Shown here one piece after another: positions 19,460 through 30,568 of a DNA stretch of 64,000 bases (its first letter is position 1; each line of letters opens with the position of its first letter). Origin of the DNA: Petroclostridium sp. X23 (GTDB lineage Bacteria > Bacillota > Clostridia > SK-Y3); NCBI RefSeq assembly GCF_030013905.1, contig NZ_CP124862.1, positions 372,001-436,000 of the forward strand. Reading direction: 5' to 3'. Below the pieces are notes generated by a model, which saw only the letters and a program-made list of their open reading frames with translations, searched no databases and had not been told where the DNA came from. Position numbers and translations under genes: made by a program.

Positions 19460-20041
19460 TTATTTTATCTGTCGGCTTCCCGGTTTTATGTATGGTATTC
19501 CCTGCTTACAGAGCGGACATTGATCAGGCTCGTAAGATTCCACTTCCATAGAAATTACCGATTCAAATCTTGTGCCGAAATCGATTTTTCCTCCGGTTCT
19601 ATCAACTACTGCACCTACACCTGCTACTTCTCCCCCGGCTTCTTTTACAATTTCGATTACTTCCTTCACAGAACCTCCGGTAGTAACAACATCTTCAACA
19701 ATGAGCACTTTTTGTCCTTTTTCGATGGTGAATCCTCTTCGAAGAGCCATCACGCCGTTATCTCTTTCAGCAAAAATGTTTTTTACATCTAACCATCTGC
19801 TGACTTCATAAGACATTTGAATAGCACCGATGGCAGGACCAATGACCAGATCTATGCCTGCGTCTTTATATTTTTCCGCTAACGCTTTACAAAGCTCTTC
19901 GCTGTACTTCGTGTATTGAAAAATCTTTGCGCATTGAAGGTACTTGTTACTATGACGTCCGGATGTTAAAAGAAAATGTCCTTCCAATAATACGCCGGCT
20001 TCTTTTAAAACTTCCAATACTCTTTCTTTAGTAATCATCAT
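19460..20041 (-). CDS. pyrE: Orotate phosphoribosyltransferase
   Basis: 193-residue enzyme joining orotate to PRPP to make OMP, step five of UMP synthesis. The PRPP-binding motif [13 protein letters not shown] lies at about 112-124, and [13 protein letters not shown] contributes to the active site. The C-terminal [16 protein letters not shown] tail is typical of the subgroup of PyrE found in many Clostridia and thermophiles. Starts at ATG 20041 after AAAGGAG. Last gene of the pyr operon. Confidence 0.95.
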   Translation of the reverse strand: MMITKERVLEVLKEAGVLLEGHFLLTSGRHSNKYLQCAKIFQYTKYSEELCKALAEKYKDAGIDLVIGPAIGAIQMSYEVSRWLDVKNIFAERDNGVMALRRGFTIEKGQKVLIVEDVVTTGGSVKEVIEIVKEAGGEVAGVGAVVDRTGGKIDFGTRFESVISMEVESYEPDQCPLCKQGIPYIKPGSRQIK

Positions 20042-20062
20042 TTTCGCTCCTTTGTTTATTTA

Positions 20063-20722
20063 TTAAGCATCTTTTTCTTTTTTCCACCAATCTTGTTTGG
20101 CCAGTGTGCTTAGCTCACCTAAATGCTGATTATCTCCTTCAATCACAACATGAAAGTGATCGTCATCAACATTCACTATGGTAAAAGAAGCATTGTCATG
20201 CCATTGTATTTCTACTGCGTTTTCAAGGGGTTTCCCATAAAAAAAGCATAGAAGTACCTTGATAACGGTTCCATGAGTCACTACACATATATTTTGGTTA
20301 GGGTTTTCTTTGACTAAGCGCATGATTTCGTTCACTACCCTTTTTTGAAGTCCTTCCATTGATTCCCCATTGGGTAATTGGGCAAGATGCGGTTGGTCTT
20401 CCCAGCATCGGTAAATCTCCGGCCATTTATTAGGTAGTTCCGCAAAGGGGATATCCTCCCAGTCACCACCGTTTATTTCACGCAGGCCTTCTACAATATG
20501 AATATCCATGTTCTTCTTTTCTGCGATATATTTTGCTGTCTGATAAGCTCTCGACAGATCACTGGAATACAATATATCTATACGTTCCGACGCCATCCGT
20601 TCGGCTAACTTTTTAACCTGCATATGACCGTTTTCAGTTAATTGGGAATTGGTTTGTCCGTGAAATCTCCGCATTATATTTCCTTCAGCTTCTCCATGCC
20701 TAACTAAAATCAACCTTGTCAT
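20063..20722 (-). CDS. Histidine phosphatase family protein (PGM/CobC-like)
   Basis: 219-residue phosphatase of the phosphoglycerate-mutase-like superfamily. The catalytic RHG motif is at residues 8-10 (LVRHGEAEGN) and the second histidine lies in VVTHGTVIK. Other family arginines are in YSSDLSRAYQT. It sits between pyrD and pyrE with short gaps, so it should be co-expressed with UMP synthesis. The substrate is unknown. It resembles alpha-ribazole phosphatase and general phosphatases equally well. Confidence 0.88.
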   Translation of the reverse strand: MTRLILVRHGEAEGNIMRRFHGQTNSQLTENGHMQVKKLAERMASERIDILYSSDLSRAYQTAKYIAEKKNMDIHIVEGLREINGGDWEDIPFAELPNKWPEIYRCWEDQPHLAQLPNGESMEGLQKRVVNEIMRLVKENPNQNICVVTHGTVIKVLLCFFYGKPLENAVEIQWHDNASFTIVNVDDDHFHVVIEGDNQHLGELSTLAKQDWWKKEKDA

Positions 20723-20746
20723 AAAACTCTCCTTAATTATTAATTG

Positions 20747-21691
20747 TCAATTAAGCTCCAATTTTCCAATGACATCCTTCACATCATGTATATGCTGCTG
20801 CTTTAAATAACTTTCTAACCCCTGTACAACTTTAGGACAAACCTGTGGGTCTACAAAATTTGCTGTACCTACCGCTACTGCGGATGCACCGGCCAGCATA
20901 AATTCGACGGCATCCTCACCTGTCATAATTCCACCCATTCCGATGACAGGTACTTTTACCACCGATGTCACCTGCCAGACCATTCTAACTGCTACCGGTT
21001 TTACAGCAGGCCCGGATAAGCCTCCTACATTATTTGCCAGTATCGGTTTCCGGCTGTGAATGTCAATGGCCATTCCTAAAAGCGTATTGATAAGAGAAAC
21101 GGCATCCGCACCGCCTTCTTCCGCCGCAAGCGCTATTTCTTTAATATCTGTCACATTGGGCGAAAGCTTTACAATCAATGGCTTTGCGCAATGCTTTTTT
21201 ACTTCTTTCGTAATATGGCTGACGGTAGAGGCTTTGGTCCCAAAAGCAACACCGCCTTCTTTTACATTCGGACATGAGATATTCATTTCAATAAGGTCAA
21301 CATCGCTGTCACTCAAAATCTCAGCCATACTACAATATTCTTCCACAGTATTGCCCGATATATTTGCGATAATTCTTGTATCAAACTTTTTAAGAAAAGG
21401 CATCTCGTGATCAACAAAATATTTCACCCCGGGATTTTGTAATCCTACACTGTTCAAAATTCCTGCGGGAGTTTCCGCAATTCGGGGAGGAGGATTGCCT
21501 TTTCGCGGTGTAAAGGTTAATCCCTTTACACATATTCCACCTAATTTATTTAAGTCAATATACTCTCCGTATTCTCTGCCAAAGCCAAAAGTACCTGATG
21601 CTGTTATAACGGGATTATTTAATTCAACTCCTGCGATATTCACTTTCATGTTAACCTTATTTTGAGCCACGAAATCTACATTTTTACTCAC
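20747..21691 (-). CDS. pyrD: Dihydroorotate dehydrogenase B, catalytic subunit
   Basis: 314-residue FMN enzyme of class 1B oxidising dihydroorotate to orotate. It works with PyrK, which passes electrons to NAD. The catalytic cysteine is in the NISCPNVKEGG loop; the phosphate-binding GMGGI and NNVGGLSGPA segments are present. Starts with GTG at 21691, eight bases after GAGGTG and overlapping the end of pyrK by eight bases; an in-frame ATG at codon 15 is less well placed. Confidence 0.95.
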   Translation of the reverse strand: MSKNVDFVAQNKVNMKVNIAGVELNNPVITASGTFGFGREYGEYIDLNKLGGICVKGLTFTPRKGNPPPRIAETPAGILNSVGLQNPGVKYFVDHEMPFLKKFDTRIIANISGNTVEEYCSMAEILSDSDVDLIEMNISCPNVKEGGVAFGTKASTVSHITKEVKKHCAKPLIVKLSPNVTDIKEIALAAEEGGADAVSLINTLLGMAIDIHSRKPILANNVGGLSGPAVKPVAVRMVWQVTSVVKVPVIGMGGIMTGEDAVEFMLAGASAVAVGTANFVDPQVCPKVVQGLESYLKQQHIHDVKDVIGKLELN

Positions 21692-22478
21692 TGAATATCA
21701 CCTCATTCCCACAAAAAACAGGTCCGTCTTTGCACACATGCTTATAATCCCAACCATCTTCCGTGTTTACTTTGATCTTGCATACACATACCAGACAAGC
21801 GCCAATTCCGCACCCCATTCTCTGTTCCATAGATATTTGGGTGTAAAGGTTATTTGCTTTACACATGTCAACCACAGCTTTTAGCATGGGTTCCGGCCCG
21901 CAGGCATATACAATATCGACTTTTCCTTCTTGAATTTTTTTCTCCAGCAACTGTGTCACATAACCGTTAAATCCATAGCTCCCATCATCAGTAGCAATCT
22001 GCACATCTGAGCAATAATTCTTAAACTCATCTTCCAGTGTTACTATATCTTTATTTCTGAAGCCCAAATACGCAGAGATATTTTCCCGGTCAAGTTTTTT
22101 TGCCAGATACAGCAGAGGGAACGTCCCTATTCCACCACCTATTAATAATGGATTTGAATACTGCTGCTCTAAAGCAAATGCTGTTCCTAACGGTCCAAGA
22201 ATATCAAGTTGCTCTCCAATTGACTTTGAAGAAAGTAATTTTGTACCTTCTCCTTTTATTTGGAATATAAATCTTACTTCATGTTTTTCAACATCTACAT
22301 CACATATGCTGATAGGTCTTCTCAATATTGCATTTAACCCATTACAACACTTAATATTTAAAAACTGTCCCGGCTGAGCCTGCTGTGCAATTTCTTCACT
22401 CTTAATCCTCATATCGATGATGCCGGGTGCAATTTCTTTTTTATAGGTGATCAGACAAAGATATGTTTGTTTGTACAT
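21684..22478 (-). CDS. pyrK: Dihydroorotate dehydrogenase B, electron-transfer subunit
   Basis: 264-residue ferredoxin-reductase-type subunit binding FAD and a 2Fe-2S cluster. It has the FAD motif RRPISICD, the nucleotide-binding GGGIGTFPLLYLAK, and cluster cysteines in MGCGIGACLVCVCKI plus a later C before KDGPVFCGNE. ATG 22478 is chosen because AGGAG lies eight bases upstream; a longer in-frame opening to 22544 lacks such a site. Always paired with PyrD of type 1B, as here. Confidence 0.93.
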   Translation of the reverse strand: MYKQTYLCLITYKKEIAPGIIDMRIKSEEIAQQAQPGQFLNIKCCNGLNAILRRPISICDVDVEKHEVRFIFQIKGEGTKLLSSKSIGEQLDILGPLGTAFALEQQYSNPLLIGGGIGTFPLLYLAKKLDRENISAYLGFRNKDIVTLEDEFKNYCSDVQIATDDGSYGFNGYVTQLLEKKIQEGKVDIVYACGPEPMLKAVVDMCKANNLYTQISMEQRMGCGIGACLVCVCKIKVNTEDGWDYKHVCKDGPVFCGNEVIFSE

Positions 22479-22534
22479 ATTTGATATCTCCTTGTGTATT
22501 TTACAAATAACCAATTGCTTACTATTAGTTCTTT

Positions 22535-22631
22535 GGGCAGACACAAGGCCTGCCCCTACAAAACAAATACATCGCAGACTATGAGTTATGAATCACGGTT
22601 GCTATCCACTCCCCACTCCCCACTCCCCACT
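22535..22631. repeat. Half copy of the GGG(C/T)AGACACAAGGCC repeat plus tandem CCCCACT words
   Basis: 22535-22559 matches 23 of 25 bases of the right arm of the repeat at 44660-44732 and forms its own 6-bp hairpin (GGGCAG/CTGCCC). 22606-22631 is then built of near-perfect tandem CCCCACT units. Both sit in the gap between carB and pyrK inside the pyr operon. Confidence 0.7.
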
Positions 22632-22636
22632 ATAAA

Positions 22637-25600
22637 TTATATCTTCGTAATATCTATCACTTCAAGATCTTTTTGTTCCTTATTGAGTTTCAAGCTATCA
22701 ATGACCGCCTTAGCCGTATCCAGGGATGTAAGACACGGTATGGATTGCTCTACTGACTTTCTTCTAATTCTAAAACCGTCTCTGCCAGGTTGTCTTCCAC
22801 GTGTAGGCGTATTGATTACCATATCTATTTTTCCTGACTGTATCAAATCAAGAATATCCGGCGAACCTTCACCTATCTTCTTTACAACATTGGTCGCAAT
22901 ATAGTTTCTGTTGAGTTTATGTGCTGTATTACCGGTAGCATAGAGCTTGAATCCTAAAGCTTCAAAATCCTGCGCAATAGAGATCAATTCTTGTTTATCA
23001 GTATCTCTTACTGTCATTAAGATATTGCCTCTCCTAGGCATTTTAAATCCGGCACCTATTAATCCTTTATAAAGCGCTTCGGCAAAATTCTCCGAAATTC
23101 CAAGTACTTCTCCGGTAGACTTCATTTCCGGCCCAAGGCTGATGTCAACATCGTGGAGTTTTTCGAAGGAGAACACCGGTACTTTTACGGCGATATGTTT
23201 GCCCTCCGGGTGCAATCCTGTTCCATACCCCAGATCCTTCAGCTTCATGCCCAACACAGCTTTTGTTGCGAGATTTACCATTGGTACTTTAGTGACCTTG
23301 CTTATATACGGTACTGTTCTGCTGGAACGAGGATTTACCTCTATGACATACACTTGGCCATTGTATAAGACAAATTGAATATTTATCAAGCCTCTTACAT
23401 CAAGTGCTTTAGCCAGCTTATACGTGTAATCTACAATCATATCCTTATATTTTTGTTCAATGGTTTGAGTTGGATAGACCGAGATACTGTCCCCCGAGTG
23501 TACGCCGGCTCTTTCCAGATGTTCCATAATACCGGGGATAAGGATGTCTTCGCCATCACATATCGCGTCAACCTCAATTTCTTTACCCATCATATATTTA
23601 TCAATCAGTATAGGATGCTCTTGTTTTACACGATTGATAATTTCCATAAATTCAATGACATCATTTTCACTAAACGCTATTTCCATACCCTGTCCGCCTA
23701 GAACATAGGAAGGTCTGACAAGGACGGGATATCCGAGCTGCCCGGCAGCGTCCAAAGCTTCTTCCAATGTATAGACCGTTTTTCCGGCAGGTCTTGGAAT
23801 ATCGCACTGTTCCAGAATCTTATCAAATTTTTCCCTGTCTTCTGCAGCATCTATATTTTCAGCAGTGGTTCCCAGTATTTTGACACCCAATTCTTTAAGT
23901 GTTTTTGTAAGCTTTATAGCTGTCTGGCCTCCGAACTGTACAATCGCGCCGAAAGGTTTTTCTGTTTCAACAATATATTCTATATCTTCCGGCGTCAAAG
24001 GCTCAAAGTATAGGCGATCGGAAGTATCAAAATCGGTACTTACCGTTTCCGGATTGTTATTCGCGATGATTGTTTCATAGCCTGCTTCCTTTAGTGCCCA
24101 TACCGAATGTACAGAACAGTAGTCAAATTCTATCCCTTGTCCGATTCTAATAGGCCCTGAACCGATGACCAGTACTTTTTTATTGGTTGAGTGTTTTACT
24201 TCACAATGGTCATCGAACGTAGAGTAGTAGTAAGGGGTTACGGCTTCAAATTCAGCCGCGCAGGTATCAACCATTTTATAAGTCGGATTGATGGACAAGG
24301 ACTTTCTCAGCGCCCTCAGCTCATCCTTCGTACATCTTACAAAAGATGCAATCACCGCATCGGTATAGCCCATTTTCTTCGCTTTTAACAATACGCTTTT
24401 ATCCAGCTGGTCTATGCTTAAAGACTTCAGTTTTTTCTCTATTTGCACCAACTGGCTGATCTTATCAAGGAAGAACAAGTCTATCTTTGTGATATCGTTG
24501 ATTTGTTGCACTGTCGTGCCGCGACGCAGCGCTTCGGCTACTACAAATATTCTTTCATCATCAATATTTTTTAATCTGGAATAAATTTCTTCATCGCTGA
24601 ACTTCTTTAAGAAATCCAATTCGATATTAAATAGTCCTAGCTCAAGGGAACGTATGGCTTTCATGAGTCCGCCCTCAAAAGAGGAACTGATGGCCATTAC
24701 TTCACCGGTGGCTTTCATTTGTGTTCCCAGGGTTCTTTTTGCTTTCACAAACTTATCGAAAGGCCATTTCGGAATTTTAACTACAACATAGTCCAGCGTA
24801 GGCTCAAAGCATGCGTAAGTCTTACCGGTAACGGCATTTTTTATTTCATCCAGTCCGTATCCGATCGCAATTTTCGTTGCAACTTTAGCGATGGGGTATC
24901 CTGTGGCTTTAGAAGCCAACGCACTGGAGCGGCTTACCCTTGGGTTTACTTCTATGACCGCATATTCAAAGCTTTCAGGATGCAGGGCAAACTGAACGTT
25001 ACAGCCACCTTCTATCCCTAACTCTGATATAATATTCAATGATGCGCTTCTAAGCATCTGATATTCTTTATCGGTCAGTGTTTGTGAAGGTGCTACAACG
25101 ATACTATCTCCGGTATGCACACCCACAGGGTCGATATTTTCCATATTACATACGGTGATGCAATTCCCCTTGCTGTCCCGCATGACTTCATATTCTATTT
25201 CCTTCCATCCTGCAATACACTTTTCGATTAAAACCTGATGAACACGGCTTAAACGCAGGCCATGAGGAGCGATTTCAGATAGATCTTTTTCATTATAGGC
25301 AATCCCTCCGCCTGTTCCTCCAAGCGTATACGCAGGACGTACGATCACAGGGAAGTCAATTTCACGGGCGAAAGCAAGTGCATCTTCATAGGTGCTTACA
25401 ACTTTGCTGGCAATGACAGGCTCCCCTATTCTCTCCATCGTATCTTTAAATTCTTGACGGTCCTCCGCCATTTTAATCGCTTCGACAGCTGTTCCCAGCA
25501 GTTTTACGCCTTGGCTTTCCAAAAAGCCTCCTTCAGCCAATTCCATCGCAAGATTCAGTCCTGTCTGGCCTCCAAGCGTCGGCAGGATGCTGTCGGGTTT

Positions 25601-25843
25601 TTCCTTTATAATAATTTTTTTCACTATTTCCGGAGTAAGCGGTTCGATATATACTTTTTCAGCTATATTTTGATCTGTCATGATGGTAGCAGGATTGCTG
25701 TTTACCAGCACAACTTCAATTCCTTCTTCCTTTAATGCCTGACAGGCTTGTGTACCCGCATAGTCAAACTCGGCTGCCTGACCTATAATGATTGGTCCTG
25801 AACCGATTACCAATACCTTTTTAATATTCTTTCTTAATGGCAT
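22637..25843 (-). CDS. carB: Carbamoyl-phosphate synthase large subunit
   Basis: 1068-residue synthetase with two homologous ATP-grasp halves. The repeat openings [20 protein letters not shown] (about 9-28) and [20 protein letters not shown] (mid-protein) are visible, as are [10 protein letters not shown] and [13 protein letters not shown]-binding loops. A C-terminal MGS-like allosteric domain contains [12 protein letters not shown]. It uses ammonia from CarA, bicarbonate and two ATP. Its start overlaps the carA stop by one base (TAATG), so subunit translation is coupled. Confidence 0.96.
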   Translation of the reverse strand: MPLRKNIKKVLVIGSGPIIIGQAAEFDYAGTQACQALKEEGIEVVLVNSNPATIMTDQNIAEKVYIEPLTPEIVKKIIIKEKPDSILPTLGGQTGLNLAMELAEGGFLESQGVKLLGTAVEAIKMAEDRQEFKDTMERIGEPVIASKVVSTYEDALAFAREIDFPVIVRPAYTLGGTGGGIAYNEKDLSEIAPHGLRLSRVHQVLIEKCIAGWKEIEYEVMRDSKGNCITVCNMENIDPVGVHTGDSIVVAPSQTLTDKEYQMLRSASLNIISELGIEGGCNVQFALHPESFEYAVIEVNPRVSRSSALASKATGYPIAKVATKIAIGYGLDEIKNAVTGKTYACFEPTLDYVVVKIPKWPFDKFVKAKRTLGTQMKATGEVMAISSSFEGGLMKAIRSLELGLFNIELDFLKKFSDEEIYSRLKNIDDERIFVVAEALRRGTTVQQINDITKIDLFFLDKISQLVQIEKKLKSLSIDQLDKSVLLKAKKMGYTDAVIASFVRCTKDELRALRKSLSINPTYKMVDTCAAEFEAVTPYYYSTFDDHCEVKHSTNKKVLVIGSGPIRIGQGIEFDYCSVHSVWALKEAGYETIIANNNPETVSTDFDTSDRLYFEPLTPEDIEYIVETEKPFGAIVQFGGQTAIKLTKTLKELGVKILGTTAENIDAAEDREKFDKILEQCDIPRPAGKTVYTLEEALDAAGQLGYPVLVRPSYVLGGQGMEIAFSENDVIEFMEIINRVKQEHPILIDKYMMGKEIEVDAICDGEDILIPGIMEHLERAGVHSGDSISVYPTQTIEQKYKDMIVDYTYKLAKALDVRGLINIQFVLYNGQVYVIEVNPRSSRTVPYISKVTKVPMVNLATKAVLGMKLKDLGYGTGLHPEGKHIAVKVPVFSFEKLHDVDISLGPEMKSTGEVLGISENFAEALYKGLIGAGFKMPRRGNILMTVRDTDKQELISIAQDFEALGFKLYATGNTAHKLNRNYIATNVVKKIGEGSPDILDLIQSGKIDMVINTPTRGRQPGRDGFRIRRKSVEQSIPCLTSLDTAKAVIDSLKLNKEQKDLEVIDITKI

Positions 25844-26931
25844 TAAGCTTTCTCCTCTCTATATCTTGTCATCGCTTGGATGAATTCATCAAATAAATAT
25901 GCTGTATCCTTCGGACCCGGAGATGCTTCCGGGTGAAACTGAACAGTAAAAACCGGCTTGTTTTTATAACGGACACCTTCAATAGTGCCATCGTTCATAT
26001 TGATATGACTAACCTCAGCCAATTCTTTGTTTAAAGAAGATTCTATAATGGTATAACCATGGTTCTGAGATGTAATGTAAGTCAAGTCTTTTGTAACATC
26101 CTTTACCGGATGATTGCATCCTCTATGTCCGTATTTTAACCTTTCGGTGTCTGCTCCATGGGCTAGCGCAATCAATTGGTGACCAAGGCAGATTCCAAAA
26201 ATCGGTATGCCTGAATCAATCAGAATTTTTATATTTTCAATAATACTTTCACAATCTTTAGGGTTGCCAGGACCATTCGTAAGCATAATCCCATCGGGTT
26301 GAATCTCCATAATCTCCTTTGCGCCGGTGTGGGCAGGAAAAACATGTACATTACATCCTCTTGCTGATAAGGAACGTACAATATTCAGCTTTGCGCCAAG
26401 GTCGATGACAGCCACTTTGAAACCATCACCTTTTAATTCGTAAGGTGCTTTACAAGTCACTTCGTTTACCGGATTGTTTATGGTAAATGCTTTAATTTGT
26501 TCTATCTTTTTATTTACATCGCTTTCAACATCGGTAGAGATCATACCGTTCATAGTGCCATTGTCTCTAAGAATTCTGGTTAGTGCTCTTGTATCTATCC
26601 CTTCGATCCCGATGATATGATTCTTCTTTAGGTAATGATCCAGTGTTTCAGCCGAACGCCAGTTACTGGGTGATTTACATAATTCTCTTACAATAAACCC
26701 TTTAACCTGCGGCTTTGAGGATTCAAAATCATCTATATTAACGCCGTAGTTGCCAATCAGCGGATATGTCATGTTTACAATCTGGCCGCAGTATGAAGGG
26801 TCTGTCAGAATTTCCTGATATCCGGTCATTCCCGTATTAAATACGATCTCACCGATAACGTCTCCTTCCATACCGAAACTGCTGCCTTCAAATATAGTAC
26901 CATCTTCAAGTACCAATATCGCTTTTTTCAC
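25843..26931 (-). CDS. carA: Carbamoyl-phosphate synthase small (glutaminase) subunit
   Basis: 362-residue subunit that hydrolyses glutamine for CarB. The class I amidotransferase nucleophile is in GICLGHQL, with the His-Glu pair in FHPEASPGP. The N-terminal CPSase small domain has [14 protein letters not shown]. The best start is GTG 26931, seven bases after GGGAGG. Its place inside the pyr operon indicates that it supplies pyrimidine rather than arginine synthesis. Confidence 0.95.
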   Translation of the reverse strand: MKKAILVLEDGTIFEGSSFGMEGDVIGEIVFNTGMTGYQEILTDPSYCGQIVNMTYPLIGNYGVNIDDFESSKPQVKGFIVRELCKSPSNWRSAETLDHYLKKNHIIGIEGIDTRALTRILRDNGTMNGMISTDVESDVNKKIEQIKAFTINNPVNEVTCKAPYELKGDGFKVAVIDLGAKLNIVRSLSARGCNVHVFPAHTGAKEIMEIQPDGIMLTNGPGNPKDCESIIENIKILIDSGIPIFGICLGHQLIALAHGADTERLKYGHRGCNHPVKDVTKDLTYITSQNHGYTIIESSLNKELAEVSHINMNDGTIEGVRYKNKPVFTVQFHPEASPGPKDTAYLFDEFIQAMTRYREEKA

Positions 26932-26982
26932 GAATTTCGCCTCCCTTTCTGACGAATAGCAGGATTAAATTCCTGCTATCTA

Positions 26983-27897
26983 CTATAAACTACTTACTAT
27001 CTCATTTTTCATATTTACCGCAGCTTCTCTTGCTGCATTCACAAAATCTTTTTCATCCATCTTCATATTCTTATAGGCACACATAATTCCCCTGGAGGAA
27101 TTTACGATTGCTCCCAGGCCATCTTTATTGAAACTGTTCATTACGTCTTTGGCAGTTCCTCCTTGCGCTCCATATCCGGGCACTAGGAAATAAGCATTGG
27201 GCATCATTTTTCTTAATTTTGCTGCTTGCTCAGGATAAGTGGCTCCTACAACTGCGCCAATATTGCTGTAACCATGGTTTCCCATACTTTTTTGTCCCCA
27301 TTGATTTACCAACGCAGCAACCTTTTCATAGAGCATTTCCCCATCAACCGTAAGGTCCTGCAGCTCTCCGGAGGATTTGTTAGAAGTTTTAACAAGAACA
27401 AATATACTCTTGTTATACTTATTACAATCATTGATAAAAGGCTCAATCCCATCAGAACCTAAATAAGGATTTACTGTAACGCTATCCGATTGAAATGCAT
27501 TTGTTTGTATACCGTCAATGTCTGTGGTACCCAGGTATGCACTGGAATAGGCTTCCGCAGTTGAGCCGATATCATTTCTCTTTATATCGGCAATGACATA
27601 TAAGCCTTTGCTCTTTGCGTATTCAACAGTTTCATGAAGTACTCTGACACCTTCATAACCGTACATTTCATAATACGCTGCCTGCGGTTTGACGGCCGGA
27701 ATAATATCAAAGAGGCCATCTATCAAGTTTTTATTAAATTCCAATATCGCCTGTGCTGCACCTTTGAGAGTCTTACCATATTGTTCGTAGCATTTTTCCC
27801 TAATAAAACCCGGTACATATTCAACCTTCGGATCCAAACCGATGACCGAAGGATTATTTTTCTCTTTTATCTTTTCAATTAAAACATCCATAGACAT
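26983..27897 (-). CDS. pyrF: Orotidine 5'-phosphate decarboxylase (long, type 2)
   Basis: About 304 residues, the longer PyrF subgroup, decarboxylating OMP to UMP. The catalytic Asp-Lys cluster is in VIADIKRNDIGSTAEAY. The phosphate-binding end has VPGYGAQGG and NSSRGI. Several close ATGs exist (27906, 27897, 27891); 27897 lies at the best distance (nine bases) from GAGGTGG. It precedes carA in the operon. Confidence 0.93.
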   Translation of the reverse strand: MSMDVLIEKIKEKNNPSVIGLDPKVEYVPGFIREKCYEQYGKTLKGAAQAILEFNKNLIDGLFDIIPAVKPQAAYYEMYGYEGVRVLHETVEYAKSKGLYVIADIKRNDIGSTAEAYSSAYLGTTDIDGIQTNAFQSDSVTVNPYLGSDGIEPFINDCNKYNKSIFVLVKTSNKSSGELQDLTVDGEMLYEKVAALVNQWGQKSMGNHGYSNIGAVVGATYPEQAAKLRKMMPNAYFLVPGYGAQGGTAKDVMNSFNKDGLGAIVNSSRGIMCAYKNMKMDEKDFVNAAREAAVNMKNEIVSSL

Positions 27898-27940
27898 CCC
27901 AATCATCCACCTCTGCTTTCACGTGATTTTGGAAGATGTG

Positions 27941-28185
27941 AAAAAGTGCTTTATCGGTCAGGGCAACACATGGGCGGGGCCCAGGGCCGCAGCCCCTCCA
28001 AAACTAGTCGGGACAGCAGACCAGTCCGAAACCACTGAAAAAGTGCTTGATTGGTCAGTCGCAAAGCATGGGGACGGACCTTCAGCTTCCCTAAAAAACG
28101 AGCGCAGCAGTAGGTCCGTCCCCATGCTTCACTCCTTCTGTGTGCTAAATATGACTGTATCAGTGATCTCAAACCTTTCCCACAG
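27941..28185. repeat. GGGAC-type hairpin repeat element, copy 1
   Basis: Non-coding insert between pyrC and pyrF. A perfect 18-bp inverted repeat (28064-28081 with 28112-28129, core GCATGGGGACGGACC) is bounded by GTGAAAAAGTGCTT- and ACTGAAAAAGTGCTT-like segments that look partly duplicated (27939 onward and 28034 onward). It shares an identical 17-mer, GGACAGCAGACCAGTCC (28011-28027), with the element at 49443-49605. Frames crossing it on either strand have no ribosome site and are not called. Confidence 0.75.
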
Positions 28186-28215
28186 ACCATTAGTCGCTCA
28201 CATCTTCCTTATTAT

Positions 28216-28275
28216 ATTGTCCATTGTCCATTGTCCATTGTCCATTATTCACTATTCACTATTACTTATTCACTA
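28216..28275. repeat. Tandem CATTGTC / CTATTCA words
   Basis: Four tandem CATTGTC units followed by CTATTCA and near-copies, ending just before the pyrC stop. Related simple-word arrays occur near 22606, 34221, 42747, 57363 and 57774. Confidence 0.75.
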
Positions 28276-28278
28276 CCC

Positions 28279-29571
28279 CTAAAGCAGCACTTTCTGCCTT
28301 ACAATCACGTTCCCTCCAACGATGGTATAATGTACCGTCCCTTTCAGTTTATACCCGTGGTAAGGAGAGTTTCTGCTTTTGGACTGAAACTGATTTACGT
28401 CCACTACATATTCTTCATTAGGATCAATTACTATAATATCCGCCGGTTTGTCAATTCCTAAAGATCCCTTATTTAATCCCAGAATGTTTGCAGGGTTTAA
28501 ACACATTTTTTGAAGCAACTCTTTCATGGTCAGCACACCTTCATTTACCAGATAAGTGATACTTAGTGCAAGCGCAGTTTCAAATCCGATGATACCGTTT
28601 GCGGCTTTGGTGAATTCTACGTTCTTTTCATCGGTATGATGGGGTGCATGATCGGTTGCGATGGCATCAATGGTACCATCTCGCAAGCCTTCCTTGATAG
28701 CCTCAACGTCCTTATCTGTACGCAGCGGAGGATTCATTTTAGCAATGGTATTGTAGCCGTCGACATCCTTATCTGTAAGTGTAAAATAGTGTGGGCATGT
28801 TTCGCAGGTAACTTTGATCCCTTTTGCTTTTGCATATCGTATCATATCTACTGCTCCTGCCGTACTTACATGAGCGATGTGAATAGGTGCCCCTGTCACT
28901 TCCGATAGAACGATATCCCTTGCGACCATAACCTCTTCAGCAGCTTTGGAAATTCCCTTTAATCCCAGATAAGTAGACATATATCCTTCGTTCATTACAC
29001 CTTCATCAACCAATGTCAAATCCTCACAGTGGGAGATCACCGGTGTCTCAAACATACTGGAATATTGGAGTGCTCTTCTCATCAAAGATGCGTTCATAAC
29101 TGGCCTTCCGTCATCCGAAACAGCAACGACACCCGCGAATTTCAGTTCACCTATTTCCGCTAGTTCTTCCCCTTTTAATCCTTTGGTTACAGCGCCTATA
29201 GGATAAACATTTACAACGCCTACACTTTTAGCTTTGGCTTTAATATATTCTACAATGGCTTGGTTATCTATTACCGGACTTGTATTGGGCATGCATGCAA
29301 TAGATGTAAACCCACCCACTGCAGCACTTCTTGTACCGCTCTCGATATCTTCCTTGTACTCATATCCCGGTTCCCTAAGGTGACAGTGCATATCAATCAA
29401 TCCGGGCACCACTAATTTTCCCGCCGCATCAATAATCTCTAATTCTCCGCCGCTGTAATCCAGATTTTTATCTATTTCAACAATTTTTCCCTGTTCAATA
29501 TAAATATCAAGAATATCGTCCCTATTGTTTTTTGGGTCAATTACATGCCCGTTTTTAATTAATATTCTCAT
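28279..29571 (-). CDS. pyrC: Dihydroorotase
   Basis: About 430-residue class I dihydroorotase closing carbamoyl aspartate to dihydroorotate. Metal ligands are seen in [17 protein letters not shown], later ISHCED and HIAHVST, and the ATDHAPH motif. ATG 29571 is preferred over 29592 since AAGGGTGG precedes it. It overlaps the pyrB end by 17 bases. Confidence 0.95.
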   Translation of the reverse strand: MRILIKNGHVIDPKNNRDDILDIYIEQGKIVEIDKNLDYSGGELEIIDAAGKLVVPGLIDMHCHLREPGYEYKEDIESGTRSAAVGGFTSIACMPNTSPVIDNQAIVEYIKAKAKSVGVVNVYPIGAVTKGLKGEELAEIGELKFAGVVAVSDDGRPVMNASLMRRALQYSSMFETPVISHCEDLTLVDEGVMNEGYMSTYLGLKGISKAAEEVMVARDIVLSEVTGAPIHIAHVSTAGAVDMIRYAKAKGIKVTCETCPHYFTLTDKDVDGYNTIAKMNPPLRTDKDVEAIKEGLRDGTIDAIATDHAPHHTDEKNVEFTKAANGIIGFETALALSITYLVNEGVLTMKELLQKMCLNPANILGLNKGSLGIDKPADIIVIDPNEEYVVDVNQFQSKSRNSPYHGYKLKGTVHYTIVGGNVIVRQKVLL

Positions 29572-30496
29572 TATTACCACCCTTTCTGGCAAGTATATAA
29601 AGGATCGCCATCCTCACGGCTACACCATTGGTAACCTGCTCATTGATTAATGAACTTTCACCGTCAACTACTTCAGATGATAATTCCACCCCTCGATTTA
29701 CCGGACCGGGGTGCAGCAGAAGTGCATCTTCTTTAGCAAACATAAGCCTCTTATCATCAATCCCGAAGAATCTGGCATATTCACGTGTTGTCGGGAATAA
29801 TCCGCTCTTTTGCCTCTCCATTTGGATTCTAAGACCCATCACCACATCTGCATCCAAAAGCGCTTCCTGGACACTGTTAAATACTTTTACACCGGTCTTC
29901 TCGATTTCTGCCGGAAGCAATGTGGACGGTCCTGCAACACAAACTTCCGCACCCAACTTGGTTAATCCCCAAATGTTGCTGCGTGCAACTCTGCTGTGCG
30001 CAATATCACCGATAATTGCTACTTTTAAGCCATTGATTTTTCCTTTTTTTTCTTTAATGGTCATCATATCCAGCAGTGCCTGTGTCGGGTGTTCATTCAT
30101 ACCATCACCGGCATTGATCACGGAAGCGTCTACATTTTTAGCTAATAAATGCGGCGCCCCTGACATAGGATGACGAATAATAATAATATCCGTTCCCATC
30201 ATATCTATGGTCTTACCTGTATCTATTAGTGTTTCGCCCTTTGATACGCTGCTTGTAGATGCAGATACATTTGCTGCACTGGCGCTCATATATTTAGCAG
30301 CCAATTCAAAAGAAAGTCTGGTTCTCGTACTATTTTCATAAAACAGGGTGATAATTGATTTCCCCTGAAGATGCGGAGTTTTTTTATTCTTTTGTGCTAA
30401 GATATATTTCATTGTTTCCGCATTGTTTAATATATACTTAATTTCTTCTGCCGTTAAATCCTTTAACCCAAGCAAATCTTTTCTTTTACCTAGCAT
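29555..30496 (-). CDS. pyrB: Aspartate carbamoyltransferase catalytic chain
   Basis: 313-residue enzyme joining carbamoyl phosphate to aspartate. It contains the carbamoyl-phosphate motif [11 protein letters not shown] and the [12 protein letters not shown] and HPGPVNRG motifs. No pyrI regulatory subunit is nearby, so a catalytic trimer of the PyrR-regulated Gram-positive type is expected. ATG 30496 follows GAGGTG. Confidence 0.96.
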   Translation of the reverse strand: MLGKRKDLLGLKDLTAEEIKYILNNAETMKYILAQKNKKTPHLQGKSIITLFYENSTRTRLSFELAAKYMSASAANVSASTSSVSKGETLIDTGKTIDMMGTDIIIIRHPMSGAPHLLAKNVDASVINAGDGMNEHPTQALLDMMTIKEKKGKINGLKVAIIGDIAHSRVARSNIWGLTKLGAEVCVAGPSTLLPAEIEKTGVKVFNSVQEALLDADVVMGLRIQMERQKSGLFPTTREYARFFGIDDKRLMFAKEDALLLHPGPVNRGVELSSEVVDGESSLINEQVTNGVAVRMAILYILARKGGNNENIN

Positions 30497-30525
30497 ATGA
30501 TCACCTCTTCATTAAACTTCCTTTT

Positions 30526-30557
30526 TAAAAGAGTAGTAAGGATTTCCTCACTACTCT
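30526..30557 (-). terminator. Internal hairpin between uraA and pyrB
   Basis: A 13-bp stem with one G-U pair (30530-30542 and 30545-30557) has a two-base apex and four T on the minus strand. No PyrR loop is visible in this gap, so it may be a weak constitutive terminator or an mRNA-stabilising hairpin that lowers downstream expression. Confidence 0.5.
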
Positions 30558-30568
30558 ATAAGATCTAT

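Noticed and set aside
28216..28275. Tandem short repeats considered as a CRISPR array
   Set aside because: Units are only about seven bases with no spacers, and no cas gene is in the window.
27842..28282. 146-codon plus-strand and 79-codon minus-strand frames across the hairpin repeat
   Set aside because: They run through palindromic repeat DNA and tandem words, have no ribosome site and no recognisable fold.
29628..30173. 181-codon plus-strand frame opposite pyrB
   Set aside because: Shadow of pyrB codon periodicity; no ribosome site and no homology recognised.
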